From Anisus vortex (taxonomy: Eukaryota; Mollusca; Gastropoda; Planorbidae), in the NCBI GenBank assembly GCA_949126835.1, contig OX421507.1, positions 12,094,852 to 12,158,851 of the forward strand: a DNA stretch of 64,000 nucleotides, written 5' to 3'. Within the stretch, counting starts at the first letter, position 1; each line of letters opens with the position of its first letter. The translations under genes were made by a program, and so were the position numbers. Under the pieces are notes generated by a model. It was not told where the DNA came from, searched no databases, and saw only the letters and a program-made list of their open reading frames with translations. Shown here piece by piece: positions 35,511 to 48,700 of the stretch.

Positions 35511-36916
35511 ATTCAGAATTTAGCCAAATGAAACAAGTCTTAAATTACTTTACTGTAATTGTTTGAATATAAAAGAAAACACAAAATATAGTCTAGACTC
35601 CAATACTGTAAAGGTTTACAATGGCCTTTGTGAATTGCTCAACCTGCACAATCTATTGCTACACAACTAGGGTTGTTACAAACTACATATTCTACATTAT
35701 TGATATCTAAAGATGGACATAGAGAGACAAAAAGTAGGACAAGGATACATGAGGTCTTTCTTTTGGGTCGTTCTGGATTGTAATTACATTATAGTACAAA
35801 TGTATACAAAATAGCTGCCTGTAATTGTTATTTATAAACAGACCAGTAAACAGTCTTATTGTTAAAATATAAATTTAATGTAGGATGAAAAGCAACCTTA
35901 ATTGTTTAACTTTGAAAATAAACAACTTTACAGCTTATGCAATAGTCTACTGTCTTTCCAAAATTGTTCAGTTAATTAGACTCGTTTTTCTTGCACAAAC
36001 GAGAACTTGTTTGCTAATTATAAAATATGCATGTTTTTCAATTTGTATGCCTACAAAACATAAAGTAGGCCTATTACAAAAGCCGGACTTGTTAAGGTTA
36101 AAGATTTTAGCTTTGCCTGTCCGACTCGTCCTCCTTTTGCCAGACGTCTGGCAACCCTTATTACACAACTTATATTATCGTGTCACGGTCTCTCCTGGAA
36201 TGAAAATTGTTTCTCTACAATGTAACAATTTTGCGTTGCTACAGCCTTTGAAAAACAAACAGAAATACTGGGGACGCCTAAGAACTCTGGAACCACCAGA
36301 TGAAATATGTGCCTTAAACCTTAAGAGAAATACAGACAAGACAAAACAACAAACGCAACCTGGAGAGGCGTGCTGTGGATTAAGGGTGCACTTGTTTTGA
36401 TTTTAGGCGCTCTGCAGATTCCCAACACCTGACCGTTTTTCAAAGGAAGCTTATCACGTGGCTTGGAAAAAAAAATCTGCTCGCCCTTAACAGGGAGCCG
36501 CATAGGCCACGGAAAGACAAAGAATAGAAATATACCAATCCTGTGACGGAAGGTCTATATTATATATAAACATGCGTCTACAATTCATAACCAACTGCAT
36601 GGAACTGATGTAGGGCTACATCCAGGATTGGAGATTTGGGAAAGGGAAGGGGCCCGGGGGGTGGCAGTATAGGGCCTACCAATTTTTTTTTAAAATTCCG
36701 ATACCTCATGGGTGCCTTATTGCCACCACCATAGCCCATCACCCACCATGACTTACGGTAGGCCTTCAGATAAAAACAAAATTTTGCTTTTTTTTTTCAT
36801 CTTTGTACTTTTCTTGAATAGGCATAATTCACACTACTTGGTTATATCCTTTTTAATTAATATGTTACAGGCATATGAGTTCTGTAGGCATATAGATTAC
36901 GATTATGCACTCTATG
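35511..36916. other. Intergenic; ORF 35885-36400 not believed
   Basis: A 171-codon plus-strand ORF lies at 35885-36400, but it has no recognised domain, a composition like the noncoding flanks and a TAGGCCTA palindrome inside. I see no supportable gene. Confidence 0.5.
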
Positions 36917-37085
36917 CAGAGCCTTTACAAGGCTATTGAGCGCCCCAGACAAACGTTTCAGCGCCGCCCCCTTGCACACTGTAACTGCTTGTTTAGTGCT
37001 ATATTTAGACTACATTTGCCGCACACCTGGAAGTGTCGCCCCCGGGCATATGCCCCCCTCTGCCTCCCCCTTTGTGAGGGCACTG
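36917..37085 (+). mobile_element. hAT-type MITE, family 3, copy 2 (169 bp)
   Basis: Perfect 8-bp target duplication ACTCTATG (36909-36916, 37086-37093). Starts CAGAGCCTTTAC, ends GAGGGCACTG. Reverse-orientation relative at 31236-31420. Confidence 0.88.
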
Positions 37086-38043
37086 ACTCTATGCTTAGGC
37101 CTATCCTTGATCTTATTCTTACATTTATAGATAAGGGTTCTAAATGATGTTACGCTACGTGATGTTGTCTTTTATGTGACTATAAATTATAGTAGGCCTA
37201 TAGGGCCTACTAGTCTAGTACAGAGAAAATAAATATGTAGACTATATCTATTCTGTGATTCGGGCATCACATTCCATGATGGGTTGCCACTCGGGGAAGG
37301 ATTACAATTTGCACACAAACAATGGACGTCCATTTTGTTAACTGTGTTTAGTTGTATGGGTCTATGTTTTAAAATATGCCATCCAAGGCATATCATTTTT
37401 GAAAATAATATACATATCAGTGAACATCCCACAAAAACCACAACAGTATGTTGATCAAAATAATAGAAAATGTAAATATGTAAAGTAAGCAGAAGTATAT
37501 AGCCTATGGCCTATAGGCTACTGTTTTCTAAGCTTTAACATTATAGAGAAAAAAAACAGATCTAGAGAAAGAGTGGGGGCGGGGTATGAAGAGAGAGATA
37601 GTATAATATGTATGTCACGTTGTAAAAAATGAGGTCAGCTGACTGGAGGTTCCCCGTAGAGAAGATAAGATTTCCAGTGTTGAAGTACTAGTTTCGTGAC
37701 GTGCTTCACCTATCTACCTAACACATAGAGCAGTGGTTCCCACTTTGTGGAAACGCCCTCACCCTTGTCGAATTAATTTCACCTCTGTAGCTTACATTGC
37801 GGCCTACCTGCTGGTGTTTTTCTCCAATGAGGTTGTTGTGATTTAAAACATGTCACTATGAGACTAACATAGAGTTCATAAAATGGATTATTACCCTTGT
37901 AATCATACAGCAGACGTAAGGAAAATTATTCAACAGTAAAAATAACTTAAGAAATAGTCATGGGAAAATACTATATTTTTTTAAATAAATTCTAGTATCT
38001 AGTAGAAAGCACTTAAATAAGAATGGTAGGCCTACACCAGAAT
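37086..38043. other. Intergenic with possible degraded LINE-T tail
   Basis: 37120-37330 loosely resembles a reversed LINE-T tail (TTCTAAATGATGTTACG, GGGTTGCCACTCGGGGAAGG). No gene. Confidence 0.4.
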
Positions 38044-38065
38044 CCCCCCCCCCCCCCCCCCCCCC
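38044..38065 (+). repeat. Homopolymer of 22 C
   Basis: Uninterrupted C run just upstream of the Rex1-like LINE fragment. Confidence 0.9.
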
Positions 38066-38069
38066 ATAG

Positions 38070-39175
38070 CAAAAACTCAAGGGCCAGACATAATAAGTGG
38101 ACGACTGGTAAAACTTCGTGCAGAACAGCTGTCTTTTATTTGTTTGCTTTATCTTTAATACGTTTTGGGAAACGCATGATACCTTCCATCTGGAAGACAT
38201 CAGAGAAAACCAAAGTTATTTGCAACAATGACTTAGCTAAGCACTCATGCCTTCACATCTATTTTAAGAAATGTTTAGAGAAAATTGCCCTTGGACAGTC
38301 ATTGACAGAAGTAAACACAAGCCTTAGCCCACACCATTATACTTATTTTAATAAAGCCCGAAGCAACGAGGATGACATCTTATTAATGTTAGAAAAATGC
38401 TATCACAATATAGATCTAGGCACATGAAAACATTACGCTCGAATACTCTTCATTGATTTCTCATCTGTTTTCAATATCATCCAACTACATATTATGATAC
38501 AAAAACTATCTGCTTTAAATGTCAGTTAACGTCTCCAAGCCTCGGTACAGTGGCGTAGCTAGGGGAGGGAGAGGGGGAGTCCAAATTCGAAAGTCCCCCC
38601 GGCCCCCTACTTGAGTATGCCCCCAAAGAAGTGTCCGTTTTTTTTTTCTCATGTCAAACTGTCGATTGTAAAAATGCAGGGGCCCCTAAAGAGGCCAAGC
38701 CAAATCCCTAGCAACGGCACTGCCTCGGTAACGCATTTTTTTTAAATATAAACCACCCTCACTTCGACAGAGTCGAGAGAAGGACCTCGCAAATAACAGA
38801 AATAAACACTGGTGCGTCAAAAGGGTGCAGCCTCTCTCCAGTTATATATTATACAATCTATACCAATGATTTTCGAAAGCCGGTCGGAAGCTTCAAATTA
38901 ACAGCCAAAGAATCGATCAATTCTACTAATATCTAGGCAGTGCTATCAACAACCACCGGCTCTTGAAATTTTGTTCAACGCATGCTGGTCTATCTCAGTT
39001 TGGTAAGATCCTTCAGGACAATGCCCACACACTAGACGAATTGGTCAGCTCCTTTCCATTTGTGCTAGAACTGCATAGAACAAATAGATTAAGAAAATCT
39101 TTTGTATCACAATCAGTCCAAATTTTGAATTGCCCGTCAGACAGAAAGACAATAGAGCAAGCTAAGATCTGTTGA
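38070..39175 (+). pseudogene. Rex1-like LINE reverse transcriptase, decayed and split by a MITE
   Basis: Frame 38110-38427 contains IPSIWKTSEKTKVIC, SCLHIYFKKCLEKIAL and ARSNEDDILLMLEKCYHNID; after a stop it continues ARILFIDFSSVFNIIQ (38431-38478), the RT motif with the first catalytic Asp. After the MITE (38548-38722) come a degraded QRGCSLSP-like stretch and a C-terminus (38963-39175) with LRKSFVSQSVQILN. The order matches Rex1/Babar-type elements. Stops and shifts show it is dead. Confidence 0.8.
38548..38722. mobile_element. hAT-type MITE, family 1, copy 2 (175 bp)
   Basis: Perfect 8-bp target duplication CCTCGGTA (38540-38547, 38723-38730). Starts CAGTGGCGTAGCTAGGG, ends CCCTAGCAACGGCACTG. 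Reverse-orientation relative of 8265-8430. Inserted in the LINE. Confidence 0.92.
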
Positions 39176-39548
39176 CAACTTTCTCGCCTGAGTAGTAGTA
39201 TGGTAGCCAGTGTCCTTTTTTTTAAAGTATATTTCTGTCCTTGTATGTTAATAGTTTTCTCTTAGACCCTAGATCTATATTTTTTGTACATATTGTTCAT
39301 TAATAATGCATCGATGGTGAAAGACCGAGCCACTTGTAATCAAATCAAATTTCCAATTGTTTGGATCAATAAAGAAGTCTTAATCTCTTTATGTGGATAT
39401 GGTGTGGATCTAAACATGTTTCTAAGCCTTTGTGGAAATGTGTTATTAGCTGTAAACGTTGTGCCATTATTGGTATCGCCCTAATTATAGTAACGTGATT
39501 AGGGACGATACAATAGAGAATAAAGGCTGGCATACTAAGTCACACAAT

Positions 39549-39600
39549 CCTTGTTCCTTGTTCATTCCTTGTTCATTCCTTGTTCATTTCTTGTTCATTA
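39549..39600. repeat. Short tandem repeat TTCCTTGTTCA
   Basis: Four to five units of about 11 bp. Confidence 0.9.
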
Positions 39601-40364
39601 TCATATCATATAAACCAATAATGGCACAAACGTAGGCTACATGGATAACCTCAAAACTTCTGCATATGGATGACTCTATTTGAAAAAGATGAGAATCCTT
39701 GCGCTATACTTTAGTACGTCAAAGATACTTGCTGAATGGAAATTTTCACCACGCTACAATAAAACATAAAGACGCGGTGAACGGGCGCGGGGAGGAAGGG
39801 GAGGGGGGCGTGAAATGAGCTGGGGGGGGGTAGCTTCAACAATTCAGGACAAGGGTCATTTGGGATAACCGGGTCACGCGGAAGGGGTGGAAGTGGTGAA
39901 CTGTTTTGTTGTGTACTATTAATAGGACTCGTCAGAAACAAGTTATTATACTGTTCTCGTTTTGTAGACCTATTTTGTACTAAACTAAAGCAGGAGTTCT
40001 CAGCCTAGATGGTTGTAGACCTTTATTAGTAGACCTATACAGCACAACACACAAAATAACAGCCGGAAATTTTGTGAAAAAAAAAACATATTGAATAGGC
40101 ATGATTGGTTAATAATGAAACACAATCGCGATTGGATAGGTTGTGTCGGGGCCAAGGAGATGTGCATTGTTCTGGAGCCCATGAAGTCCAAAGGGGCCCT
40201 ATAACGTAGGCCCATGGATACTAGGCCCTACATGTAAAAATATTCTTAAGCCCCATTGCCCATTCTTAAGCCCCATATATCTTTTAACTTTAAAAAGGGC
40301 CCACGTAGATCAGTTTGCTCCTGTGTATTAAATTACAATCATCTCTGCGGTCCTGTGTTTATTA
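39601..40364. other. Intergenic, no recognised gene
   Basis: Minus-strand ORFs 39711-39941 and 40000-40215 show no domain. CAGGAGTTCTCAGCC at 39991 may be an old hAT end. Confidence 0.5.
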
Positions 40365-40530
40365 TCTTATCTTATACATTACAGACGCTCCTTCTATAAA
40401 GAAGATTATTGCGTCCTACGCTCATCCGTGGTCCGAGTCTAGTCTTGCATCTTTATTAATGTTTTAAATCATGTTAGGTTATTGGTTTTCCTGGTTTGTT
40501 CAGGCAACCCATTCCATGCCCGAATGCCAC
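40365..40530 (-). mobile_element. LINE-T 3' tail, 5'-truncated
   Basis: ATCTTATACATTACAGACGC through CATGCCCGAATGCCAC matches the family tail in reverse, close to the copies at 25915 and 35185. Confidence 0.85.
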
Positions 40531-41939
40531 ACATTAGTGGTTAAAACATAATCTGTTTGGGAGCCGCTGGTCTAAAGGATTAGCCTAATGTAACACTTGA
40601 GACAATCATAGACTATTAATGAGCTGGGTATCGAATATGTGTTTCTATAATAAGGCTGTTTCCAAAATAATCATTTATAAAACACACATACACACAATAG
40701 CAGATTTACAATTTCTGGTATAGTAGACAGTACAATATTATAGATCTAATAGCAGTCACAGTCTATAGATAAGTGTGCGATTAGCCAATAACGTTTTTCA
40801 ACTTTATTGTATTTGTCAGTATTTTTTTAATGGCTTGCAACTTCGACAGAAATATATCCTATGTTATGAGTAACTTAACATCTTAGGCCTATAGCCTAAA
40901 CGTTTTACTGACGTTCCTTCTAGATGATAGAAGATTATTATACGTCCACTAGGCCCACAACTCCTGCAGGGCGGCAGGGATCGGTCGGCGGCGGGACTAG
41001 AACCAGCGACATTTTGGTTGACAGTCCGGTGAACTAGCCGCATTGTATAAATTATAAAGCGACGCTATAATTTAACTCGGCCTATATATCATTCCGAATA
41101 GGACTAGGCCTATAGGCCTACACCAAACGATTGATTGAGATAGTAGGCCTATATATTTTTCAATGATTATAATTAGGCTAATATAAGGGCTACTCACTTT
41201 ACATTGGAAATCAATTAGCAAATATATATGAAGCGGACATCATAATTACTTTTAATTAGCACACGTATAGGCCTACAATGATTACAACAAAAAAGTGTGT
41301 GCAACTCAACCGCTTGTGATTTCTGTTTCTTCCTGGTTTATTCTGCATTCTTGAAATATAAGCGTCGCTGCACCTTCTAGGGGCGGGAGGATGATATCAA
41401 ACATTTGGTATTGTGAAGATATATTATGTGACGAAGGGGGGGGGGTGTTTAAACAATGTGACGCCACATAGGTCTACAAATTAATTTAACAACTCTAATA
41501 CTCTAATGGTTTATTGTAATATTATTTTATTGCCTTATTGTTTTGATTATGAGTGGCGTATTTGAGGTACCAGATTTGCAGAGATATGAATGGGTTGATG
41601 TTATATTATAAAGATAGGTAGGCCTATAATATATGGATGGATATCTCTCATTTATTTAATGCTAACAAAAATAACTTCAATGTAGGCCTATTTAATTATT
41701 TATTCTTGAAATAGACTCAATGTAAATTATGATAAATATTGCCCTTCCCTGAAATGTACAGGATCTACAATATTTAGATATCTACATTTGTCATACAGAC
41801 CAACACGATTTTGTAAACACTCCATATAACTAGTATTCAGAGTTGGGTGCAGCTAAAACGAAAATCAGGGAAATGTTGGTACATCTTCTAACCTTGCCCT
41901 AATAACACACCCTCGACCTATTTTTCTTCGCTAGCTGGA
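40531..41939. other. Intergenic, palindrome-rich
   Basis: No gene. Seven TAGGCCTA sites lie between 40884 and 41690. A reversed tRNA-SINE-like piece (CAGGGCGGCAGGGATCGG, GACTAGAACCAGCG) is at about 40940-41030. Confidence 0.6.
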
Positions 41940-42230
41940 CTTATGCTACTTCAGCCAATGGCTAAGCGACAAAGAGGCCTAGCCCCCCCGCCCGAGCCAA
42001 TAGAAACCGGGCTTACAGAGCGCGTTGGTAAACATTGCATCATCGTAGCTGAAAGAAACTACAGTCAACGTAAAGTCGCTTCTTGCCAACCATATCCTCA
42101 AACGAAAGCTCGCGTTTTGACGAAACCTTTAGCCTTTAGTCACCAGTGGTGAACACGCTCAAAGTCGAATTTATATTTTGTTAGTATTATTCGTGTGTAC
42201 ATTTTGCTCCCATTGTAAGTTGTTTGGCAT
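41940..42230 (+). promoter_or_regulatory. Possible galactokinase promoter and noncoding first exon
   Basis: Locally GC- and CpG-richer than surroundings, with CCCCCCCGCCCGAG and CCAATAG (near 41985-42003). GTAAGT at about 42216 could be a 5' UTR donor; the matching acceptor would be TTTTACACAG just before 42627. Inference only; the ORF 41943-42152 is not believed coding. Confidence 0.35.
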
Positions 42231-42636
42231 TCTGCTTTATTTTACAAGTTCAAGTAGAAACAATCGACAATCGTTTTGATAATTAGACTGACTAGGACTA
42301 GACCCTAGGTGGCCTACATTGTATTGTTATTGTATTCTATTGACTATTATGACTATTGAAAACCGAGGGATGAATTGTAGTAGAGTATAGACTTGTATAT
42401 ATCTCTATGATGGTTTTACTTTAATATCTTGTTAGTTAATCGACTAAGAATTTTTAAAAAGCAATTCTGTGCTACCAGAAATACGAGTTAAAAAAAATAT
42501 CGTTACACTTGTTGGCACTTGGAATCGGAACTTTCATATTCTCATTGAATTGAGTATCCTATACTATTATTGAGTATTGACTCGTGATTGATTGATTTTC
42601 TATACTTGTTACTTTATTTTACACAGATACTAATAA

Positions 42637-42798
42637 ATGGCTTCTCAAATTCGTTCATTGGATGAGCTCGTTGACGAGGCTGTGGCGGCTTTTGAAAAAA
42701 GATTTGGCTCAAAGCCTACCATTGCTGCCCGTGCGCCTGGTCGTGTGAACTTGATTGGTGAACACACTGATTACAATGATGGATTTGTGTTTCCAATG
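42637..42798 (+). CDS. GALK1: Galactokinase exon 1
   Basis: Starts [16 protein letters not shown]; contains the galactokinase signature; donor ATG|GTGAGT, phase 0. Confidence 0.96.
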
Positions 42799-45700
42799 GT
42801 GAGTATACGAACTCTTTAGGCCTCTTATAGTTTACTCAGTACTAGTAGTAGCCTACTACTACTATATTAGTTATGGGAGTGTTAAGGAAGTGAAAGGTCC
42901 GTTTTGAGTTGGGCCTACTGTAGGCATAATGACTTAATGACCTAATAATTATAATGCCTAAAAAAGGCTAATCTATTATAAATAGTATGCAGATAAAAAT
43001 TCCACTCTTGCCTGTTTCTATTAAACAAAATGGAATTATTAGCACTATGAATGGTTAAATGTTAGGCTTTGTTATGTAGACTCTATATTAAACATTACTA
43101 TTACAACTTAATTGGCACAGAGGTTGCCAAACTTTTCCTGCATGCTGAGCCGCTGAGCACTTTCTGGAGTAAGTTTTCCCATGGTGCACTTTTTTCTAAG
43201 TCAAAGCACTAGATTGCCCTAAAGGTGTCATATTTATATCCAGAAATAATTAAAAATAATCATAAAACCTTTGCAATATTCTGCAGCACCCTTGTATTGT
43301 AAAGTAGGCCTACCCTTTGGACCAAACTGATTATAGGGCTGGTGATGCAGCGCTCACCAATTTCTGTGGACATAGCATTCTAGGGGATGTGTGGCCAGCA
43401 CAATGCCCAGTCACCTTTACTTTACCCCCCAACTAATGTCAGGTACCCATCAGAGCTGGGTAGACTCTGGGACACCCTCAAGACCTGGCTTTCACCTTGT
43501 AAAAAGTCTCAAAACCCGGACGAGCCGAAGCTCTTAAGCCGGGGCGTAACGCTTTAGAAGTGGGTTATTTGCTCCCAGGACCTTTGAATCGCCAGTCAAA
43601 CATGCTTCCGTTAAGCTACCATGCCACCCTTGTACGTGTATTGACACTGTATAAATGCTAAGGCTCCCCCCCCTCCATGGTGCCATGGAGCTCTTTGGCA
43701 ACCACCAGGCTTATAATATCACATTGTGTGTTGCTTTAAGTGTCAGCAGTACAATGTTTTGTGGCAGGGGTATTTGAAGAGAGAGGTTACAGGATAGAAG
43801 GGCGAAACAGTGAACTCATGGAAAATGTTTATATACACAATTATTTGGTGTTGTCCACCCACTTCCTGACCAATACCATAAAAAAACACAGACCTTTTAT
43901 GTCTCCAGGGGCACAGTGGCCACAGAGCATTGGGCTGGCATACCAAAGGTCAAGGTCCCCATTTGAACCTTGGTGAAGGCTAGGATTTTCCCTGGTGTCT
44001 GTTGGGTGTCCCTGCACTTCTGTACCCACGGGCCTCAAAGACTGGCAAAATGCATAAACCACAGATACGATCACCATAACATTACATCGGTGGGTGAATG
44101 CAAGGGGAGGCAGCTCCAGCAGCAGCTACAGGTGTCCGTTATCCATTGCACACCAGGTAGGCCCATGGCCCCGGTGGGGAGGTATAAAGGACATTGGAAC
44201 CCATCTCGAAGACTCTCCCGGTGCCTGTATGCCTGTGCCTATAGTATAGGTTTTGTGCTACTGGGTGACATTGCTGCGAGCCACCACAATTATGATCCTA
44301 GGGGACTCTGCAGTGACTAATAAGCTGGGCTGCGGGAACCTTACAAGGCGTGTCATGGGTTGGCTGGTGCCCTGGACTAAAGATACCTTGTCTGTTTCTT
44401 AGAGACTTGTAATAAATTTGGTGGGTGTCCCTGAGCTCTCTGGACACCTAACATAAGTTGTGGGAAAAGTAAAATTTTCTGGGCCTAATGCTGGCCACAC
44501 AATTCCCTCGTATGCCTTGGTCATGAAAACTTATAAAGGCTGCATAACAGGCCCTCAAGATCAAATTAATCTGTGCAAGCATCATGAAATAAAAATATTG
44601 GATTGGATTACTTTCATTGAATCGAAGAAATTAAGAGAACAAGGAAAGAAAAAAGAATAGAAGGACCTGTCCAGCTTCCTGTAGGTAACTTAGGTTAAGA
44701 CCTTTAAAGTCAGTGTTGGTCTGGAGGTGGGTGGGAGGGTAACCTATTTATAGTTTAAGCGATTGCCAGGAGTGCCCCCCAAAAAAGTAATCATGTTTTA
44801 TTTAATGGTCCCTGACAAAAAGAATAGATAGTAGCCCCAAGCAAGCTTAATCTTCCGCTGTCTGTGATGATGAAAAGTTTGTTACATTTTAGTTGTAACT
44901 AAGTATATCACAAACTGTTCAATAAAACAGTTAAAAAAGATATATTAAATCCTTCAGCTGTACATGCTTTTTAAACAAAAATCTAGGTAAAGCAAGTAAA
45001 ATCTTAATACATTATGAAAGTAATGACATTTTTACTCTATACCATTGTCACTCAACCCTATCAAGTCTTCTAGGGATTAATATAATCTTTCAATGAAAAA
45101 TTTTAATGATAAGAAATAAAGATACAAAGTTGTGAATAGATAATCAGATAATCTTGAATCCACTACAGTGGTGCTTCATACTTTTATAAGTGGATTTTCA
45201 AATGAACAAAAAGAAAGTATAAAAGATATCAATATCCTTGTCATCTCTGTTACGTTTTTTTCTCCTTTTTGAATCATTTTGACCTACATAGCGAGGTCAA
45301 TGACTTGTAATCAAAAATGTATTCTGGTAATGCTGACCATAGTTTGTTCATGTCTGTGAATTAATACCAAGGTATATGTTAGTTAAAAAATAAAGACAAT
45401 GACTTTTTTTTTGTAGTTAAATAAAATCGTAATTTTTTTATTTTTTTGTTTACCTATGGTATGCAGATATCTGGAAAATTTAACAGTAAACAAATGTTGT
45501 TAAACAGTTGCACATTGTTAAAAATCCCATGCAGCACAGTACATGGGTATTCACAAATTTTAAACATTAAATTAATGAGCCAAACATAATTTGTAACAGA
45601 AAAAAGTTAAGAATAGATCTAATTCTTTTTAGAAGTTGTTTTATAAATGTGTATTATAAACACTTCCTGAATGATTTATTCATCATACATATTAATATAA

Positions 45701-48700
45701 AGTATAGGCTACTGTATGACAAATGGCATTCTAAGGGATTGTGTAGCCAGCAAAATGCCCAGCTGACTTTACTTTTCCTTAACTAATTACCCATCAGAGC
45801 TGGGTAGACCCAGGGACTCCTTCCAGATCTGTAAAAAAAAAACTAGCTATCTCCAGGATTTGATCTGAGACCTATTGTATGTCAGCTGAGCGCATTGTCA
45901 CTAGACCAACCTATAAAATTTTGTTTTAAAATTATAACATAGATAATTTTAAAAAATTTATTGTATTTTCCAAAAAGGCTCTTCCAATGGTTACAGTCTT
46001 AGTGGGCAACCCCACAACTTCAGGTGTATGTCGCCTGGAGACACTTTCCAGCTCCACAGACGAGCCAAGGTACACAGAGATCAATGTGGATGACATCAAG
46101 CCAGGCAAGCCAAAGTGGTGCAATTACGTGAAAGGGGTTGCTGCGCAGATGCCAGGTAGGTAAATAAAAGTATTTCACAATCAGTTAATTAATTTACAGG
46201 TATATCGAAAAAAACGGAGCATTCAAAGATTTTTATGTGAAGGTGTTTAGATATTTGAATGCAGCTTAGAGTATTTTGGTAAGCAAGATTAGTGAAAGTG
46301 GTTGAATAAAAAAGGTGAATTGTGTTATATATCAAGCTTGAAAATAAAATTTAAACTAATTTCCATCTGTATTAAATCAGAAGTGTTTTTTTTTATTAAA
46401 AAGCTTTGTAAGAATCATTTTTTCCCCATTTGATGAAAATTTATTTTTTTAATTTTCAAGTATAGAATAAAGTAATTTATAAACGTCCTTGCCATGAATT
46501 AGATTTTTTACAATTTTATTTTATCTCCCCACAATTGTTCTTAATTTGGATGTCCTAAAATAAAAATGCCAATATAAGCCTAAGTTGACCTTGTTAAACA
46601 AATTTTCACTGCCAGTGTGACCTGGTTTACATTTCTTAGTGTAAATGTTCTTATCTACTGAATATAGGGTCTAGTTTTTATTAACCTTGACTTACTATGT
46701 GCCATTGAAAAGAAATTAACGTAAACTAAACACATAAAAACACATAAACTAAAAACATAATCAAGTTGGAAGACATTACAACCCTAACAACTCTACATTG
46801 ACCCAGTATTCTGCCAATATTGGGCCAATACAATTAGCTGTTAGACTACAACTTATTAGATTGCAATCACCAGTTTTAGTCTTAATAATTAGCTTTGTAA
46901 TAATTTTGAGAATGTGTACACAAATACAGGGCTGATTATAATTTGAAAAACAGAAAATGTAAATAGCTTACGATTAGTCGAAACCAAAAAAACAGTGTAT
47001 CACAGTCAGACCAATTTTTATCTACATGTTCTATGAAGCAGCATTTCTGTGACCGTAATGTAATAGAGGATTGTGTGGCGAGAACAATGCCTAGCCACCT
47101 TTATTTTGCCCCAACTATTGTCAGATACCCATTAAACCTATCTAGACTCAGGCACACCTTCCAGACCTGGGAACAAACCCTAGCTTTCACCAGGGTTCAA
47201 ACATGGGACCTTTGCTATACTAGCCAAGTGAACTGCTGCAAGACCATCATAATATAAAGCTAGGTTTTTAAAATTATAAGATACTGCCAGGTCAGAATGT
47301 CCCATAAAATGAAGTAATCAAGTAAAAAATTGATTTACTAGTAATATCACACTAAATTGTCTCAATATTGACTCTACATTTGGCTAAGATTATATATAGT
47401 GAGAAGCTGTATATGTATATATGTGTATATGTATACAGGGCTTTTTTTGTAAAAAAAAAAAAAAAGGTGCCGGTACTCAGTGATGGATTGCCTAACTTTT
47501 AAAGCAGTTTTGCATTTTATATTTTAATCCTTATTGCGCGCAATTTTAAAATAATTCAATTTCAACAAATTAATATTATAATAAATTAATAATAAACGTT
47601 AAAATAAAAAAAAAATTATAATTTTTTCCCCACATTGAAAAAGGTGCCGGTACGCCGTACCGGTGCGCACCGTCGCAAAAAAAGCACTGTATGTATATAT
47701 ATATGCAGATTTAATTATTGAGAGAATATTAATCCAATATTGGACCAATTTAGTGTGCTATTAAAGTAACCAATTTTGTTGTTTGGCTTTTTTCTAAATT
47801 TTTTGTTTTTTTGGTGTCAACAGGGAAACTATCATCCTTTGATGCTGTCATTGTTTCTTCTGTGCCTCTTGGAGGCGGAGTCAGCAGCTCAGCATCAGTG
47901 GAAGTGGCAACTTACACTTTCCTTGAACAGATCTGTCCTGAAGGTGCTGACATTCCTGTCATAGAGAAAATTCTGAAGTGCCAGAAGGCTGAGCATGTGT
48001 TTGCTGGTATGCCATGTGGTATCATGGACCAGTTCATTTCTATGATGGGGAAAGAAGGTCATGCACTTTTGATTGATTGCAGGTTAGTAGAAAAGTGAAT
48101 ATTTAAAGGGTGGTTAATCTCAGCAATTTATAGCCTATTAACTATCTGTTAAAGATTTTTGTTACACCAGCCAAGATTGAAGCAAGAGCTATGTTTGATA
48201 TGATTTTAATTTTTGACTAAATTGACAAGCCTTCACCTTTAAATTAAACATCTCAAAATTTGTTCACAAGGAACTTGTTGGTGACTTTAAAATTAGATAG
48301 TGAAAATGGATTTTAAAGAATAGTGCACTCACTTACTTTCAAATTTCAAATACATGAACTGTTAACTTTCATACTTCTCAAGGATTTACTGCCTTAGCTA
48401 CTTGAAAAACTAAATTGAGAAGAGACAGCTGCTATGAATTTTTATAGATATAATTTTGTAGTATATCAATAGTTTTTTTAAAGCATACCATCTGTTGTCT
48501 GTTCAGATCACAGGTCGGTCGTTTGGTTCCTATGGCCAACCCTGAAATTGTTGTTCTTGTCACCAACTCAAATGTCAAGCATGAACTGACAGGGTCTGAG
48601 TATCCCACTAGAAGGAAACAGTGTGAAACAGCAGCCAAAGTGTTGGGAGTTCCAAGCTTGAGAGAAGCAACTGAATTGGACCTGGAAGGTGAATGTTGTT

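Noticed and set aside
35885..36400. 171-codon ORF on the plus strand
   Set aside because: No recognisable domain, no splice or codon evidence, composition like the flanks, and it contains the noncoding TAGGCCTA motif.
39991..40571. Possible hAT element (CAGGAGTTCTCAGCC ... GGCTCCCAAAC region) around a LINE tail
   Set aside because: Inverted ends match at only about 60% and flanking 8-mers at 6 of 8.
41943..42152. 69-codon ORF near the likely galactokinase promoter
   Set aside because: Short, no domain; better read as GC-richer promoter or untranslated exon.
43118..43711. Possible hAT element with GAGGTTGCCAAAC ends in galactokinase intron 1
   Set aside because: Similar ends, but no target duplication could be found.
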